In this document: positions 32,432 through 41,062 of the stretch, piece by piece
How positions within the stretch are numbered: the first letter of the stretch is position 1
Layout of the letters: every line of letters starts with the position of its first letter
Assembly: GCA_949299935.1 (NCBI GenBank)
Contig: CASGCE010000014.1
Coordinates: 1 to 64,000, forward strand
Length of the DNA: 64,000 nucleotides
Origin: an uncultured bacterium
GTDB taxonomy: Bacteria; Cyanobacteriota; Vampirovibrionia; Gastranaerophilales; Gastranaerophilaceae
Direction: 5' to 3'
Notes under the pieces: generated by a model
What the model was told of the DNA's origin: nothing
Seen by the model: the letters and a program-made list of their open reading frames with translations, nothing else
Databases searched by the model: none
Made by a program: the position numbers and the translations under genes

Positions 32432-33847
32432 ATGGCTACTTTTGACAGTGTTACATTAAAATTATGGCTTGAGGAAAATGCAGATTTTTTGACAGGTGCA
32501 AGAATTCAAAAAATTCAGCAGCCGACCAGACGTGAATTTTTGTTTACATTGAGAAATTACGGTGAAACAAAGAAATTTTACATCAATATTGAACCGCAAT
32601 ATTGTCATGTTTGTTTTTTGAATAAAGAAAATGAGGAAAAGCGGATTATAAAAAATCCTAAAAGTCCGCCGATGTTTTGTATGCTTTTGAGAAAATATAT
32701 TGAAAATGCAAGTGTTGCAAAGGTTATTCAGCCTAAATATGAGAGAATTTTGGAGCTTTATATTGAAAGCTGCAATGAATTCAGTGAAAAAATATGTTTA
32801 TGTTTAGCAGTTGAACTAATGGGAAAGCATTCAAATATTGTACTTTACAATTGTGATACTGATGTTATCATAGGTTGTGCACATAATGTTGGTGTTGAAA
32901 AAAGTCGTGAACGCGAAATGTCCGGAGGACTTTTATATGTTTATCCGCCAAAACAAAAGGATTTTTGGTATGCGGGTAAAAATTCTTTGTCTGCATTGGA
33001 AGGTTGTGTGAATTCAAATATTGATAATTACTTTGCTGATCGCATTTATCAAGATAAGTTTAATAAGCTTCAAGCGAAGTATTGTCAGATTGTTTCCGTG
33101 CGTTTGAATCGTATTAACGATGCGCTTTCAAAAATATTAAAGCAGCAAATGCTTGCTAAAAAGGCTGATGAATACAGGCTGTACGGTGATTTGATAATGG
33201 CTAATTTGCATAATAATAAGGATTTTGAACCGGTTATTAATGTTTTTGATTACGAAAATAACAAAGATATTTCTATAGAACTGGACGAAACCATAACCCT
33301 AAAAGAAAATGCAAATAGCTTTTATAAGCGTTATAACAAGTTGAAAATTTCGCAAAAAAAGTTATCGGAGCTTAATATTAGTTTCAATATTGAAAAAGAA
33401 TATTTAGAACAGCTTTTGTATTTTATAAAAACTGCTCAAAGTGTTTCTGATTTGATGGATATATCATCCGAAGTAGAGCTGGAAAGGAGTGCTCCAAAAG
33501 ATAAAAAGTCGGCTTTGATGCCGTTGGAAATAAAATCTGGTTCCTACACAATTTATATCGGTAAAAATAATAAACAAAATGACTTTATAGTATCAAAATT
33601 AGCGAGAGGTAATGATTTGTGGTTCCATACACGTGATTGTGCCGGTGCGCATGTTCTGTTAAAGGCCGACAAGAAAACTGACGAATTAATATATAAATGT
33701 GCGAAACTTGCAAAGGAAAATTCAAGTGGTGCTTTGTCATCTAAAATTAGTGTAATATACACTTATGCCAAATACCTTAAAAAACCACCCAAAGCCAACT
33801 TGGGTTATGTTACATTTTTTCACGAAAAAGAAATCATAATTGATTAA
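32432..33847 (+). CDS. rqcH: Rqc2/RqcH-type NFACT ribosome quality-control protein
   Basis: A 471-residue NFACT protein that binds obstructed 50S subunits and recruits tRNA-Ala to add C-terminal alanine tails. The N-terminal NFACT-N domain starts FDSVTLKLWLEEN and includes PPMFCMLLRKYIENASV and LAVELMGKHSNIVLYN. A helical/coiled-coil middle runs through about 205-340. The NFACT-R domain has NDLWFHTRDCAGAHVLLKADKK, followed by AKYLKKPPKANLGYVTFFHEKEIIID. It is shorter than the roughly 570 residues of the Bacillus protein, mainly in the middle and C-terminus, but the two key domains are complete. Confidence 0.9.
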   Translation: MATFDSVTLKLWLEENADFLTGARIQKIQQPTRREFLFTLRNYGETKKFYINIEPQYCHVCFLNKENEEKRIIKNPKSPPMFCMLLRKYIENASVAKVIQPKYERILELYIESCNEFSEKICLCLAVELMGKHSNIVLYNCDTDVIIGCAHNVGVEKSREREMSGGLLYVYPPKQKDFWYAGKNSLSALEGCVNSNIDNYFADRIYQDKFNKLQAKYCQIVSVRLNRINDALSKILKQQMLAKKADEYRLYGDLIMANLHNNKDFEPVINVFDYENNKDISIELDETITLKENANSFYKRYNKLKISQKKLSELNISFNIEKEYLEQLLYFIKTAQSVSDLMDISSEVELERSAPKDKKSALMPLEIKSGSYTIYIGKNNKQNDFIVSKLARGNDLWFHTRDCAGAHVLLKADKKTDELIYKCAKLAKENSSGALSSKISVIYTYAKYLKKPPKANLGYVTFFHEKEIIID

Positions 33848-33856
33848 TGTTATACT
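33848..33856 (+). promoter_or_regulatory. Extended -10 promoter of the Y-family polymerase gene, leaderless
   Basis: TGT-TATACT (33848-33856), six bases before ATG 33863. It overlaps the end of rqcH, so the polymerase can be transcribed separately. Confidence 0.6.
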
Positions 33857-33862
33857 GTTAAC

Positions 33863-35026
33863 ATGGAAGTTGTTGCTCTGGTAGATTGTGATTCATTCTT
33901 CGTATCGTGCGAACAGAAAGTTAATCCTGAGTTAAGAGATAAACCGGTTTGCGTACTTTCCAATAAAGACGGGTGTGTCATCTCCCGCTCTAAAGAAGCA
34001 AAAGAAATGGGTGTAAGGATGGGGCAGCCGTATTTTTTGGCAAAAGTTGAGTTTCCGCAGGCTGTTTATGTGTCGTCTCACCATGAGCTTTATGGTGAAA
34101 TTTCAAATGAAGTCATGTCACTTTTGAGGGAATTTAGTCCGAAAGTTCAAGTTTATTCAATAGATGAAGCTTTTATTGAATTGACGGGACTTAAAAGACT
34201 TTATAAAAAAAATTATTTTGATTTAGCGATTTACATACGTGAAAAGATTAAAGAGCGTATTGGTATTCCTGTATCTATAGGTATCAGTTCTACAAAAACT
34301 CTTGCGAAGCTTGCTTCTGATAAGGCCAAAATGTCGGATGAAGGTGTTTATATGATTGCTAATAAAAAAATCCATTCGGAACTTAAAAAAACTTCGATTG
34401 AGGAAATTTGGGGTATCGGGAAAAAATTAACAGTACTTTTCAAAAAATCCGGGATTTTATCAGCAGCGGATTTGGTCGCTAAAGAGGATGCATGGCTGGA
34501 TGAAAAAGTGGGGATTCACGGGGTTGAAATGAAACATGAATTGCTGGGCGAAATTATTTCTCCGGTCATAAATGAAGAAAAGCCCCCTAAATCCGTTCAA
34601 AAAACAAGTGCTTTCGGTATTTTTACCTCCGATTTGGATTTTATTAAAAATCAGCTTAATTATCATATTCATTCTGCTTGCAGAAAAATCAGGCGGATTG
34701 ATTGTAAGGCTCAGACCGTAGCTGTCATGCTACGAACAAAAGATTTTCGCGTGGTTTATGAGAAGAAATGTTTACCTGTGCCGACCGATTCCGAGCTTGA
34801 AATATCCGATATAGCTTTTCTTTTATTGGATAAGATTTATTCTCCTCAAGTTGTTTACAGAAGCGCAGGCATTATACTTGATGACCTTAAAAGCAACATC
34901 GTGCAGCAGTTATTTTTGTTTTCGGATGATATTTTGGAGACTAAAAAGGAGAAGCTTGTAAAATGTTTCGACAGGCTTGAAGCTAAGTTCGGAAAAGATA
35001 TTATTCAAATCGGCTTTATTAAATGA
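33863..35026 (+). CDS. Y-family translesion DNA polymerase (UmuC-like)
   Basis: A 387-residue error-prone polymerase. The palm has LVDCDSFFVSCEQ (first catalytic Asp) and VYSIDEAFIELTG (catalytic Asp-Glu). The fingers include PVCVLSNKDGCVISRSKEAKEMGVRMGQP, whose wording is closer to UmuC than to DinB. The thumb helix-hairpin-helix is IEEIWGIGKKL. The little-finger domain is shortened, and the C-terminus ends without an obvious beta-clamp pentapeptide, though QQLFLF at about 349-354 is a good clamp-binding candidate. No umuD or lexA is adjacent and no SOS box is evident in the promoter. Confidence 0.88.
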   Translation: MEVVALVDCDSFFVSCEQKVNPELRDKPVCVLSNKDGCVISRSKEAKEMGVRMGQPYFLAKVEFPQAVYVSSHHELYGEISNEVMSLLREFSPKVQVYSIDEAFIELTGLKRLYKKNYFDLAIYIREKIKERIGIPVSIGISSTKTLAKLASDKAKMSDEGVYMIANKKIHSELKKTSIEEIWGIGKKLTVLFKKSGILSAADLVAKEDAWLDEKVGIHGVEMKHELLGEIISPVINEEKPPKSVQKTSAFGIFTSDLDFIKNQLNYHIHSACRKIRRIDCKAQTVAVMLRTKDFRVVYEKKCLPVPTDSELEISDIAFLLLDKIYSPQVVYRSAGIILDDLKSNIVQQLFLFSDDILETKKEKLVKCFDRLEAKFGKDIIQIGFIK

Positions 35027-35079
35027 AAATGTATTTGAAAAATTTTATAAAATTTGTTAGAATAAAGAAAGGAGGTTGT

Positions 35080-35553
35080 ATGAAAATGTTAAATTTAAAA
35101 CACATTAAAGAAAATAATTCTTTAAGATTTTTGAAAAGAGGGTTTACAATTGGTGAATTGACGGTAACTTTAATTGTAATAACCATTGTAGTTATTGTTT
35201 CTTTGCCCATTACTTATAATAAAATGAAAAAAGCCGTTGGTGACCAGTATTATATGGGTTACGAAATTGCAAAAGATGTATGGGTAAATTTGCATTTAGG
35301 CTTATTAGAGGGTGAAGCAGGAAGCGGAAGTGGCAGCGGATCAGATGTGAAAATTCCCGGTACAGGTTCTGATTTGAATGATGATCAGGAAGGATCAGAT
35401 GTGAAAATTCCCGGTACGGGTTCTGATTTGAATGATAATCAAGAGGAATCCGGTGTGGATGACAACCAGTTTGGATCAGACGTGAATGATAATAAGCAGG
35501 TGAGTTCTGATTTAAATGACAGCAAAAACACTTCCGATGTTAAAATTCCTTAG
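35080..35553 (+). CDS. Prepilin-like protein 5 with acidic tandem-repeat tail
   Basis: A 157-residue protein from ATG 35080, after AAAGGAGG; the upstream ATG 35023 in frame lacks a ribosome-binding site. The leader is KRG/FTIGELTVTLIVITIVVIVSLP, a type IV prepilin site with Gly(-1), Phe(+1) and Glu(+5). After about 50 more residues the chain becomes low complexity: GSGSGSGSDVKIPGTGSDLND, repeated with variation, rich in Gly, Ser, Asp and Asn, to the C-terminus SDVKIP. There is no globular pilin beta domain. It could be a minor pilin tip or a surface-exposed flexible stalk. It has no G tract, unlike the other prepilins. Confidence 0.8.
   Translation: MKMLNLKHIKENNSLRFLKRGFTIGELTVTLIVITIVVIVSLPITYNKMKKAVGDQYYMGYEIAKDVWVNLHLGLLEGEAGSGSGSGSDVKIPGTGSDLNDDQEGSDVKIPGTGSDLNDNQEESGVDDNQFGSDVNDNKQVSSDLNDSKNTSDVKIP
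35339..35446 (+). repeat. Two 54-base tandem repeats in the prepilin 5 tail
   Basis: Period 54 bases, encoding DVKIPGTGSDLND units. The copies differ by only a few bases, and shorter degenerate units (SDVNDN, SDLNDS) follow up to the stop. In-frame expansion or contraction is expected. Confidence 0.85.
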
Positions 35554-35664
35554 GATTCTTTGAAGTGAAACCCCAGTAGGTTGTGCCTTTGTTTGTTCCT
35601 TAGGTTATGGGTTTGTTTTATCATGTAGCGATTTTTTGTCGTACAGCCTTGGATTTTATAGTTT

Positions 35665-35698
35665 AAAAAAAAGAGCCTTAACAAAGGCTCTTTTTTTT
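35665..35698. terminator. Bidirectional terminator between prepilin 5 and the SLH gene
   Basis: AAAGAGCCTT, AACA-type loop, AAGGCTCTTT with A and T runs on the two sides. It serves the plus-strand prepilin and the convergent SLH gene. The region 35554-35664 shows nothing else. Confidence 0.88.
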
Positions 35699-36845
35699 AT
35701 TTTTCAAGTATCCAACCGTTTGTGAGATCTACGTGTACAGGTTTTAGCAACTTCAGATGAACTGTTCCTTGTGCAGGTACTTCAAGTTTCTCTCCCTTAA
35801 AGCAAAATCTCACAAATTTCATAAACCAGTTTCGGTCTTTTTTTATGTTTGCCACAGCATTAAAATCAGTGGTTTGGTCATTATTAGTGGTTATCAATGA
35901 ATTATCCAAAATCAATACGCCGTTTCTTACAAACCACCTGCCGGGTCTTACGTCTACCAATTGACCTTTTAATGTGGCACCTTTGTTAACAAGTATAAAT
36001 TTTTCCTTTGTTATGTAATTTTGTGAGGCTAAACCAACGAATAGGTCGCCAGGTTCTGAAGTTTGTGAACTTATGTATTTGGTTAGTTGAACAGGGACTA
36101 TGGAGCCTGCGGGGATTGTCCCGATACTGCCTTGGACTGTCGCATTTTCAATAACAAAACCATCACCGGTTTTCTTTCGCATAGCTTCTGCTAATTTTGC
36201 ATTAGGATTTAATTTTGCCTGTTCCATCATTTTAAATAATATTGCAGCGACTTCTGCACGGGTTGCAGGTCTTTCTGCTTCGATTTTGGCTTTATCAGCA
36301 CTTGGCATAATTACCATCATACCAATAATTTCAGCCTTGCCTGCCGGTATTAAAAACCATTCAGGGATAGTGTGGGTATCTATATAAACTTTTTCCAAAA
36401 CTTCTTTTGCCTTCTGCTCGCTTATTTGTTCGGTTGTCAGAGCATTTACAGCCACTGAAAGCGATTCTGCTCTGGAAACGCTGTCATCAGGTCTGAAAGG
36501 TTCACCTGTTTTTGGTACTGATATTAAATCAAAATAGATTGCTTTTTGTATTGCATCGTACGCCCAATAATCCTTATCTATATCGTAAAAATTTACCGGT
36601 TGCGCGACTTTTGTATTCTGTTGTCCCAGGGCTTTAATTGCCATTGATGCAAATTCTGCGCGTGTTACGTTATCGTCAGGCTTGAAGGTGCCGTCTGGAT
36701 AACCGACAATTACACCCTGCTCGGATAATTCTTTTATTTGTGCCGCTGCCCAATAATTGTCCTGTACATCGGGAAACGCTTTTGCTGACGTAATTGTCAA
36801 TGCTATAGTCAGTATTGATAATAGCCATTTTAAAGTTCTTCTCAT
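35697..36845 (-). CDS. S-layer-homology (SLH) domain surface protein
   Basis: A 382-residue exported protein. The signal peptide is MRRTLKWLLSILTIALTITSAKA, with cleavage after Ala-Lys-Ala. Three SLH-like repeats follow: FPDVQDNYWAAAQIKELSEQGVIVGYPDGTFKPDDNVTRAEFA (about 24-66), YDIDKDYWAYDAIQKAIYFDLI (about 87-108) with RPDDSVSRAE, and a third ending RPATRAEVAAILFKM. The C-terminal half is a beta-rich domain of unknown type. SLH domains bind secondary cell-wall polymer; in Cyanobacteria and related diderms they link the outer membrane to peptidoglycan. GAGGAG precedes the ATG. (Residue strings here are read from the gene, not from a database.). Confidence 0.9.
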   Translation of the reverse strand: MRRTLKWLLSILTIALTITSAKAFPDVQDNYWAAAQIKELSEQGVIVGYPDGTFKPDDNVTRAEFASMAIKALGQQNTKVAQPVNFYDIDKDYWAYDAIQKAIYFDLISVPKTGEPFRPDDSVSRAESLSVAVNALTTEQISEQKAKEVLEKVYIDTHTIPEWFLIPAGKAEIIGMMVIMPSADKAKIEAERPATRAEVAAILFKMMEQAKLNPNAKLAEAMRKKTGDGFVIENATVQGSIGTIPAGSIVPVQLTKYISSQTSEPGDLFVGLASQNYITKEKFILVNKGATLKGQLVDVRPGRWFVRNGVLILDNSLITTNNDQTTDFNAVANIKKDRNWFMKFVRFCFKGEKLEVPAQGTVHLKLLKPVHVDLTNGWILEK

Positions 36846-37000
36846 ATAATTACTCCTCTCTATCCTCTATCTTTCTTATAATACAAATAAATCTTTTTTA
36901 TCGCAATTAATTGTAAACATTAGTTAATATTTATACTTGTACTCTAAAGTTTTTTACGCTGTGTTCCGATATATTCACTGTAATATGAAAGGACGACTCT

Positions 37001-37210
37001 ATGGAGTTCAATGTTAACAATATAGGTAAAATATTTGGTATGGGTGAAGTTGCTAAAATTCAAAATTTAAAAGATTTTGAAAGCATTAATAGTGTTTTTG
37101 TAAACGGTAAAAAAAATAAGTTTATTCCTAATACACCGTTTACCGGTGAAGAACAGCATATTCTCGGTATTTTAGCTTCCGTTCAGGATAATTTGTTAAT
37201 CGAAGAATAA
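37001..37210 (+). CDS. Small unrecognised protein, 69 residues
   Basis: Starts MEFNVNNIGKIFGMGEV at ATG 37001, with AAAGGA eight bases upstream, and ends DNLLIEE. It is a hydrophilic soluble protein with no Cys, and includes NTPFTGEEQHILGIL. A clear ribosome-binding site, normal codon use and no competing frame support a real gene. It is divergent from the SLH gene and 80 bases before ddh. No family recognised. Confidence 0.6.
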   Translation: MEFNVNNIGKIFGMGEVAKIQNLKDFESINSVFVNGKKNKFIPNTPFTGEEQHILGILASVQDNLLIEE

Positions 37211-37290
37211 TTTTTCTTAATATTTCTGTTTTGCTCAAAAGTTTTCGTGCTATATTTTTTATGTGAACCGGATAAATAGAGAGGTAAGGC

Positions 37291-38271
37291 ATGAGAATTG
37301 GTATTTTAGGTTACGGGAACTTGGGACGAGGAGTTGAAGCCGCAGCAAGGCAAAACCCTGATATGAAGCTTGTTGCGGTGTTTACACGAAGAAAACCCGA
37401 ATCGGTTAAGGTTTTTACTGAATCCGCAGAGGTTTTAAGTGTCGATGTGATTGAGGATTGGAGAAACAAGATTGATGTTCTGATTCTTTGTGGCGGCAGT
37501 GCAACCGATTTGCCAGAGCAAACTCCAAAATACGCTAAAATGTTTAATTGTGTTGATAGTTTTGATACTCATGCGAATATTCCTTTGCACTTTGAAAATG
37601 TTGATAAAGCAGCAAAAGAAGGCGGCAAAGTCGCTATTATTTCTGTTGGTTGGGATCCGGGCTTGTTTTCGCTGAATAGAATGTATGCCAATGCAATTTT
37701 GCCTGTGGGAAATGATTATACTTTTTGGGGCAGAGGTGTAAGTCAGGGGCACTCTGACGCAATAAGACGTATTAAAGGGGTAAAAGATGCTAAACAATAT
37801 ACGGTTCCTGTAGAAAAGGCAATTCAATCCGTTAAAAATGGCGAAAATCCATTGCTTTCCACTCGCGAAAAACATACCAGAGAATGTTATGTCGTATTAG
37901 AAGACGGTGCTGATGCCAAACTTGTCGAGCACGAAATAGTTACTATGCCTAATTATTTCTCGGATTATGACACTACCGTTCACTTTATTTCCGAAGATGA
38001 ATTGAGAAAAAATCACAGCGGAATTCCTCATGGCGGCTTTGTTTTAAGAAGTGGTTCTACCGGGTTTGACAATGAACAAAAACATATTATTGAATATAGT
38101 TTGAAGTTAGATTCAAATCCCGGCTTCACTTCCAGTGTTTTGTTAGCTTATGCAAGAGCGGCTTTTAGAATTTATAACGAAGGCCAGTTTGGTTGTAAAA
38201 CTGTTTTCGATATTCCGCCGGCTTATTTAAGTCCAAAATCACCTGAAGAATTAAGAAGAACAATGCTTTAG
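37291..38271 (+). CDS. ddh: meso-Diaminopimelate D-dehydrogenase
   Basis: A 326-residue NADPH-dependent enzyme that converts tetrahydrodipicolinate directly to meso-diaminopimelate, the one-step branch of lysine and peptidoglycan precursor synthesis. The NADPH-binding Rossmann fold is IGILGYGNLGRGVEAA (about 3-18). VDSFDTHANIPLH and SVGWDPGLFSLNR are characteristic substrate-side motifs, as are TFWGRGVSQGHSDAIRRI and the C-terminal DSNPGFTSSVLLAYARA. Length is typical. AGAGGT precedes the ATG, and a terminator follows. Confidence 0.96.
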   Translation: MRIGILGYGNLGRGVEAAARQNPDMKLVAVFTRRKPESVKVFTESAEVLSVDVIEDWRNKIDVLILCGGSATDLPEQTPKYAKMFNCVDSFDTHANIPLHFENVDKAAKEGGKVAIISVGWDPGLFSLNRMYANAILPVGNDYTFWGRGVSQGHSDAIRRIKGVKDAKQYTVPVEKAIQSVKNGENPLLSTREKHTRECYVVLEDGADAKLVEHEIVTMPNYFSDYDTTVHFISEDELRKNHSGIPHGGFVLRSGSTGFDNEQKHIIEYSLKLDSNPGFTSSVLLAYARAAFRIYNEGQFGCKTVFDIPPAYLSPKSPEELRRTML

Positions 38272-38286
38272 GGTTGGTATTTGAAC

Positions 38287-38322
38287 AAAAAAAACTCTCC
38301 TTGAATTTAAGAGAGTTTTTTT
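38287..38322 (+). terminator. Terminator after ddh
   Basis: CTCTC, an 11-base loop, GAGAG flanked by A and T runs. It could act in both directions. Confidence 0.75.
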
Positions 38323-38347
38323 AATATTATTTATCTTAAGCTTCAAT

Positions 38348-38370
38348 AAAAAAAGACTTTAAAAGAAGTC
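38348..38370 (-). terminator. Second terminator behind the tRNA-Tyr tail copy
   Basis: On the minus strand GACTT pairs with AAGTC, followed by seven T. It mirrors the terminator after the intact tRNA-Tyr. Confidence 0.6.
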
Positions 38371-38395
38371 AAAAACTGGTGGGCAGGGGTGGATT
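38368..38395 (-). repeat. Duplicated 3' end of tRNA-Tyr (att-like direct repeat)
   Basis: The 28 bases 38368-38395 are identical to 38551-38578. The second copy covers the last part of the tRNA-Tyr gene (T-arm 3' side, acceptor, CCA) plus nine bases beyond. The first copy has no tRNA body. Confidence 0.85.
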
Positions 38396-38533
38396 GTCTT
38401 GTTCGCTCGCATTAAACGGCAATTTCGTGTTTTTGCTTTCAGTGTTTTGTCTGAAGCAAAAACACTCCAGCCTCGGCTCGCTCACGCTCGAACCACAAAA
38501 GTGTGGTTCTCATCTTACCCCTTTATTTAACCC
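38396..38533. other. Insert between the tRNA-Tyr tail copies, two hairpins
   Basis: The segment is GC-richer than its surroundings and holds two inverted repeats: GTGTTTTTGCTT with AAGCAAAAACAC, and GAACCACA with TGTGGTTC. A short open frame crosses it but has no start signals. It looks like a small mobile or remnant insertion; no integrase is present. Confidence 0.55.
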
Positions 38534-38553
38534 AAAAGACTCCCAAAGGAGTC
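38534..38553 (-). terminator. Terminator of tRNA-Tyr
   Basis: On the minus strand: GACTCC, TTTG, GGAGTC, then TTTT, starting six bases after the encoded CCA. Confidence 0.8.
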
Positions 38554-38559
38554 AAAAAC

Positions 38560-38645
<86 letters not shown>

Positions 38646-38681
38646 ATATTGAATTTTCATTTGCTCAGAGGTTATAAAATC

Positions 38682-38753
<72 letters not shown>

Positions 38754-38766
38754 TTGCTAGGCAAAC

Positions 38767-38838
38767 AGCCGGCAATAGGAATCGAACCTACAACCTACGG
38801 TTTACAAAACCGTTGCTCTACCGTTGAGCTATGCCGGC
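38767..38838 (-). tRNA. tRNA-Thr (TGT)
   Basis: 72 bases, minus strand. Acceptor GCCGGCA/TGCCGGC. Anticodon loop TTTGTAA within ACGGT/ACCGT gives TGT. T loop GTTCGAT. CCA not encoded. It is first of a Thr-Thr-Tyr cluster read together. Confidence 0.96.
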
Positions 38839-38875
38839 GTCACATGTCTTATTCTATTAAGAACAAAATCTTATG

Positions 38876-40657
38876 TCAAGAGTTTTGGCTTTGTATCCCG
38901 GGGCTTATTCTCAGGTGATAATTGTGTTTGTCTTTTATAAAATATTTCTTTATGTCCTGATATATCGCCTCTTGCAATTCCGTAGGATTATATCTTACCC
39001 ATCCATAGGTAATCTTTTTTATGTCCTGGTAATAATCGTTCGGTTCTATATATTCAAATTTTGCGCCCGCATTATTTATTCGTGTGTTATTTCCGTTAGT
39101 TATTTCCATATTGGTTAATTCTGTCAGATTAAGATTTTTTGTGAAATTATCTTTAAATACATAGATGTGTTCTTTATCTTTTTTATAGAATTTTATATTG
39201 TATATACCGGCTGTCTCAATTACTTTGTTCAGATATGTTATGTAGGTGTCTATTTTATTATTGGCAGGCATTTTTTTGTACATCATATCTGTTGTATAGT
39301 CGGTAATTTCCTTATAAGATTTGCTTTTCATTATATTTTGCAGTGCTTTTATATCAAATTTAGCACGGCTTATTCCCCGTTGGTAGTCAAACAATGGTTT
39401 AAGCTCGCTGTATTTTAGTTGGGGGTCATTAATCATATCATTTAGTATTCCTTCCATATTCATTATGTGTGTGGAAACTTCTTTGTTTTTTTCAAGTTCT
39501 TCGTAAAAACTTGTTGCTTTTGTTATTTCATAAAGCGTATTATTGGCTACATAATAGTCGTTAATCAGTACAATAGTTGGATTTTCTAAGATGGAATATG
39601 TGCTGTCGTGAATTTGTTTAACGACAGCTCCGGGTAGTATTGGAGCAAGAATATCCGTACACTGAAGAAGTCTTTTAACTATTTTTAGCGGACTATCGGA
39701 GCTTTTGCTGTTCCCATATGTTAAAAGTGCAAAGTGATTATAATAATTTGTTAATCTCGTTTTTATGTAATTTTCATCATCAAGATTTGAAATGAGTTTA
39801 TGCAGGTATCTTAATCCTTTCATATTGGTGTATGCGTTAGGCACGAAATATTTGAATTTCGGTTGATAAATAGGTTTTCCTTCCCCTACGGATGCCACCA
39901 CCGTAATTGGATGGATTTTTTTGGTTTTTATATCAACTATGTCAAAATAATAATCTATAGTTGTTGTTAATTCGCGCAGCATTTTCCTGTATTCAGCGTA
40001 ATACGAAATATCTTTGTTATATAGTTTGATTAACTTGTAATGCGGAAGGACTACCTCATTTGGTTGCAGCAAAAATATTTCATTATCAACCGTCATTTCG
40101 TAGGGGTTCCCTTTTAGGGCGGTTTGTATTGAGGATGCCATTATTTGTGCATCAAGATTTTTTGTATCATTTATTCCGTGTAGTCGTTCGGAAGGGATGC
40201 TTTGGGTATAAAATCCATCTCCGGTACTTTTTACTATACTGTATATATTTGCTTGATAGAGGGAAATTAATCTTATTATTGTATCTGCCAATTTAAAACT
40301 GTTGCTACCATCATATTCATATTTTCCAAGATATACCCCGACACTGTAATCATAATCACTTGCAGTAAGATTATTTTTCAAAAATCCTGAACCGTAACCT
40401 TTTGTGTACAAAATTCTTGTATCCGGACAAGATGTTTTAAGATTTTTAGTTGCAGTGTATAGTATTTTGTTGATTTGTTTTGAGGTTTTTGATATGTAAG
40501 GATATGTGGTTGTGTTAGTATTAGGGGAGATGTATAAAAATACGTAACTGTTATCCTTAACAAATTTAATACAAAAAATGGCTGCTAATATTACTACAAA
40601 CGCAATGAATACACGTTTTGTATTCTTAAAATTCCACGGCTTCTTAAATTTTCTCAT
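38876..40657 (-). CDS. Unrecognised membrane-anchored protein, 593 residues
   Basis: I do not recognise a family. The N-terminus is basic (MRKFKKPWNFKNTKR), followed by one transmembrane segment (VFIAFVVILAAIFCIKFV, about 16-33), so most of the protein should be outside the inner membrane. GYGSGFLKNNLTASDYDYSV (87-106) has Gly-Ser, ten residues, Asp-x-Asp, a pattern like that of nucleotidyltransferases, but an extracytoplasmic site makes this doubtful. The rest is Tyr-, Asn- and Lys-rich with predicted helices and no repeats. GAGGAAA precedes the ATG. It stands alone between tRNA genes, with codon use like its neighbours. Confidence 0.72.
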   Translation of the reverse strand: MRKFKKPWNFKNTKRVFIAFVVILAAIFCIKFVKDNSYVFLYISPNTNTTTYPYISKTSKQINKILYTATKNLKTSCPDTRILYTKGYGSGFLKNNLTASDYDYSVGVYLGKYEYDGSNSFKLADTIIRLISLYQANIYSIVKSTGDGFYTQSIPSERLHGINDTKNLDAQIMASSIQTALKGNPYEMTVDNEIFLLQPNEVVLPHYKLIKLYNKDISYYAEYRKMLRELTTTIDYYFDIVDIKTKKIHPITVVASVGEGKPIYQPKFKYFVPNAYTNMKGLRYLHKLISNLDDENYIKTRLTNYYNHFALLTYGNSKSSDSPLKIVKRLLQCTDILAPILPGAVVKQIHDSTYSILENPTIVLINDYYVANNTLYEITKATSFYEELEKNKEVSTHIMNMEGILNDMINDPQLKYSELKPLFDYQRGISRAKFDIKALQNIMKSKSYKEITDYTTDMMYKKMPANNKIDTYITYLNKVIETAGIYNIKFYKKDKEHIYVFKDNFTKNLNLTELTNMEITNGNNTRINNAGAKFEYIEPNDYYQDIKKITYGWVRYNPTELQEAIYQDIKKYFIKDKHNYHLRISPGIQSQNS

Positions 40658-40741
40658 AACTTTTCCTCATATACTTTTAACTTTTATTTTAATGTATTTA
40701 AAAAAAAAAGTCTTTTTTGTTAATTTTTTTAAAATATTAAA

Positions 40742-40852
40742 ATGAGTTTAGAATTTGAAAATAACAATCCGGTGTATAAAGCGTTATGGAACGACATGGA
40801 TTTGACCGAAAAGGTGTCGTCAAATATTTATACATTCTTTAAAAAAACGTGA
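40742..40852 (+). CDS. Possible 36-residue protein
   Basis: ATG 40742 opens MSLEFENNNPVYKALWNDMD and on to FFKKT, ending at TGA 40852. The composition is protein-like. There is no Shine-Dalgarno sequence, but TAAAAT lies six bases before the ATG, as at the leaderless genes; in such AT-rich DNA this may be chance. It could also be the front of a decayed gene. Confidence 0.3.
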   Translation: MSLEFENNNPVYKALWNDMDLTEKVSSNIYTFFKKT

Positions 40853-40884
40853 GCAAAATGTTAGAATAAATAAAAATGACCCGG

Positions 40885-40922
40885 ATAAAAAAATAATCCA
40901 GTCTCCTAAAAGGCTTACTGGA
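40885..40922 (-). terminator. Terminator of tRNA-Gly
   Basis: On the minus strand: TCCAGT, inner AAGCCTTTTAGGAG helix region, ACTGGA, then a T-rich run interrupted by one A. Confidence 0.75.
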
Positions 40923-40935
40923 CTTATGTTTTAAA

Positions 40936-41010
40936 TGGAGCGGGAGACGAGGCTCGAACTCGCGACATCCTCCTTGGCAAGGAGGCATTCTACCACTGAA
41001 TTACCCCCGC
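40936..41010 (-). tRNA. tRNA-Gly (GCC)
   Basis: 75 bases including encoded CCA, minus strand. Acceptor GCGGGGG/CTCCCGC. Anticodon loop TTGCCAA within CCTCC/GGAGG gives GCC. T arm GCGAGTTCGAGCCTCGT. Confidence 0.96.
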
Positions 41011-41062
41011 ATTTACATTTGTATTTTTATTATACATGAGCAAATTTTTTTTGCAAGTTTTT

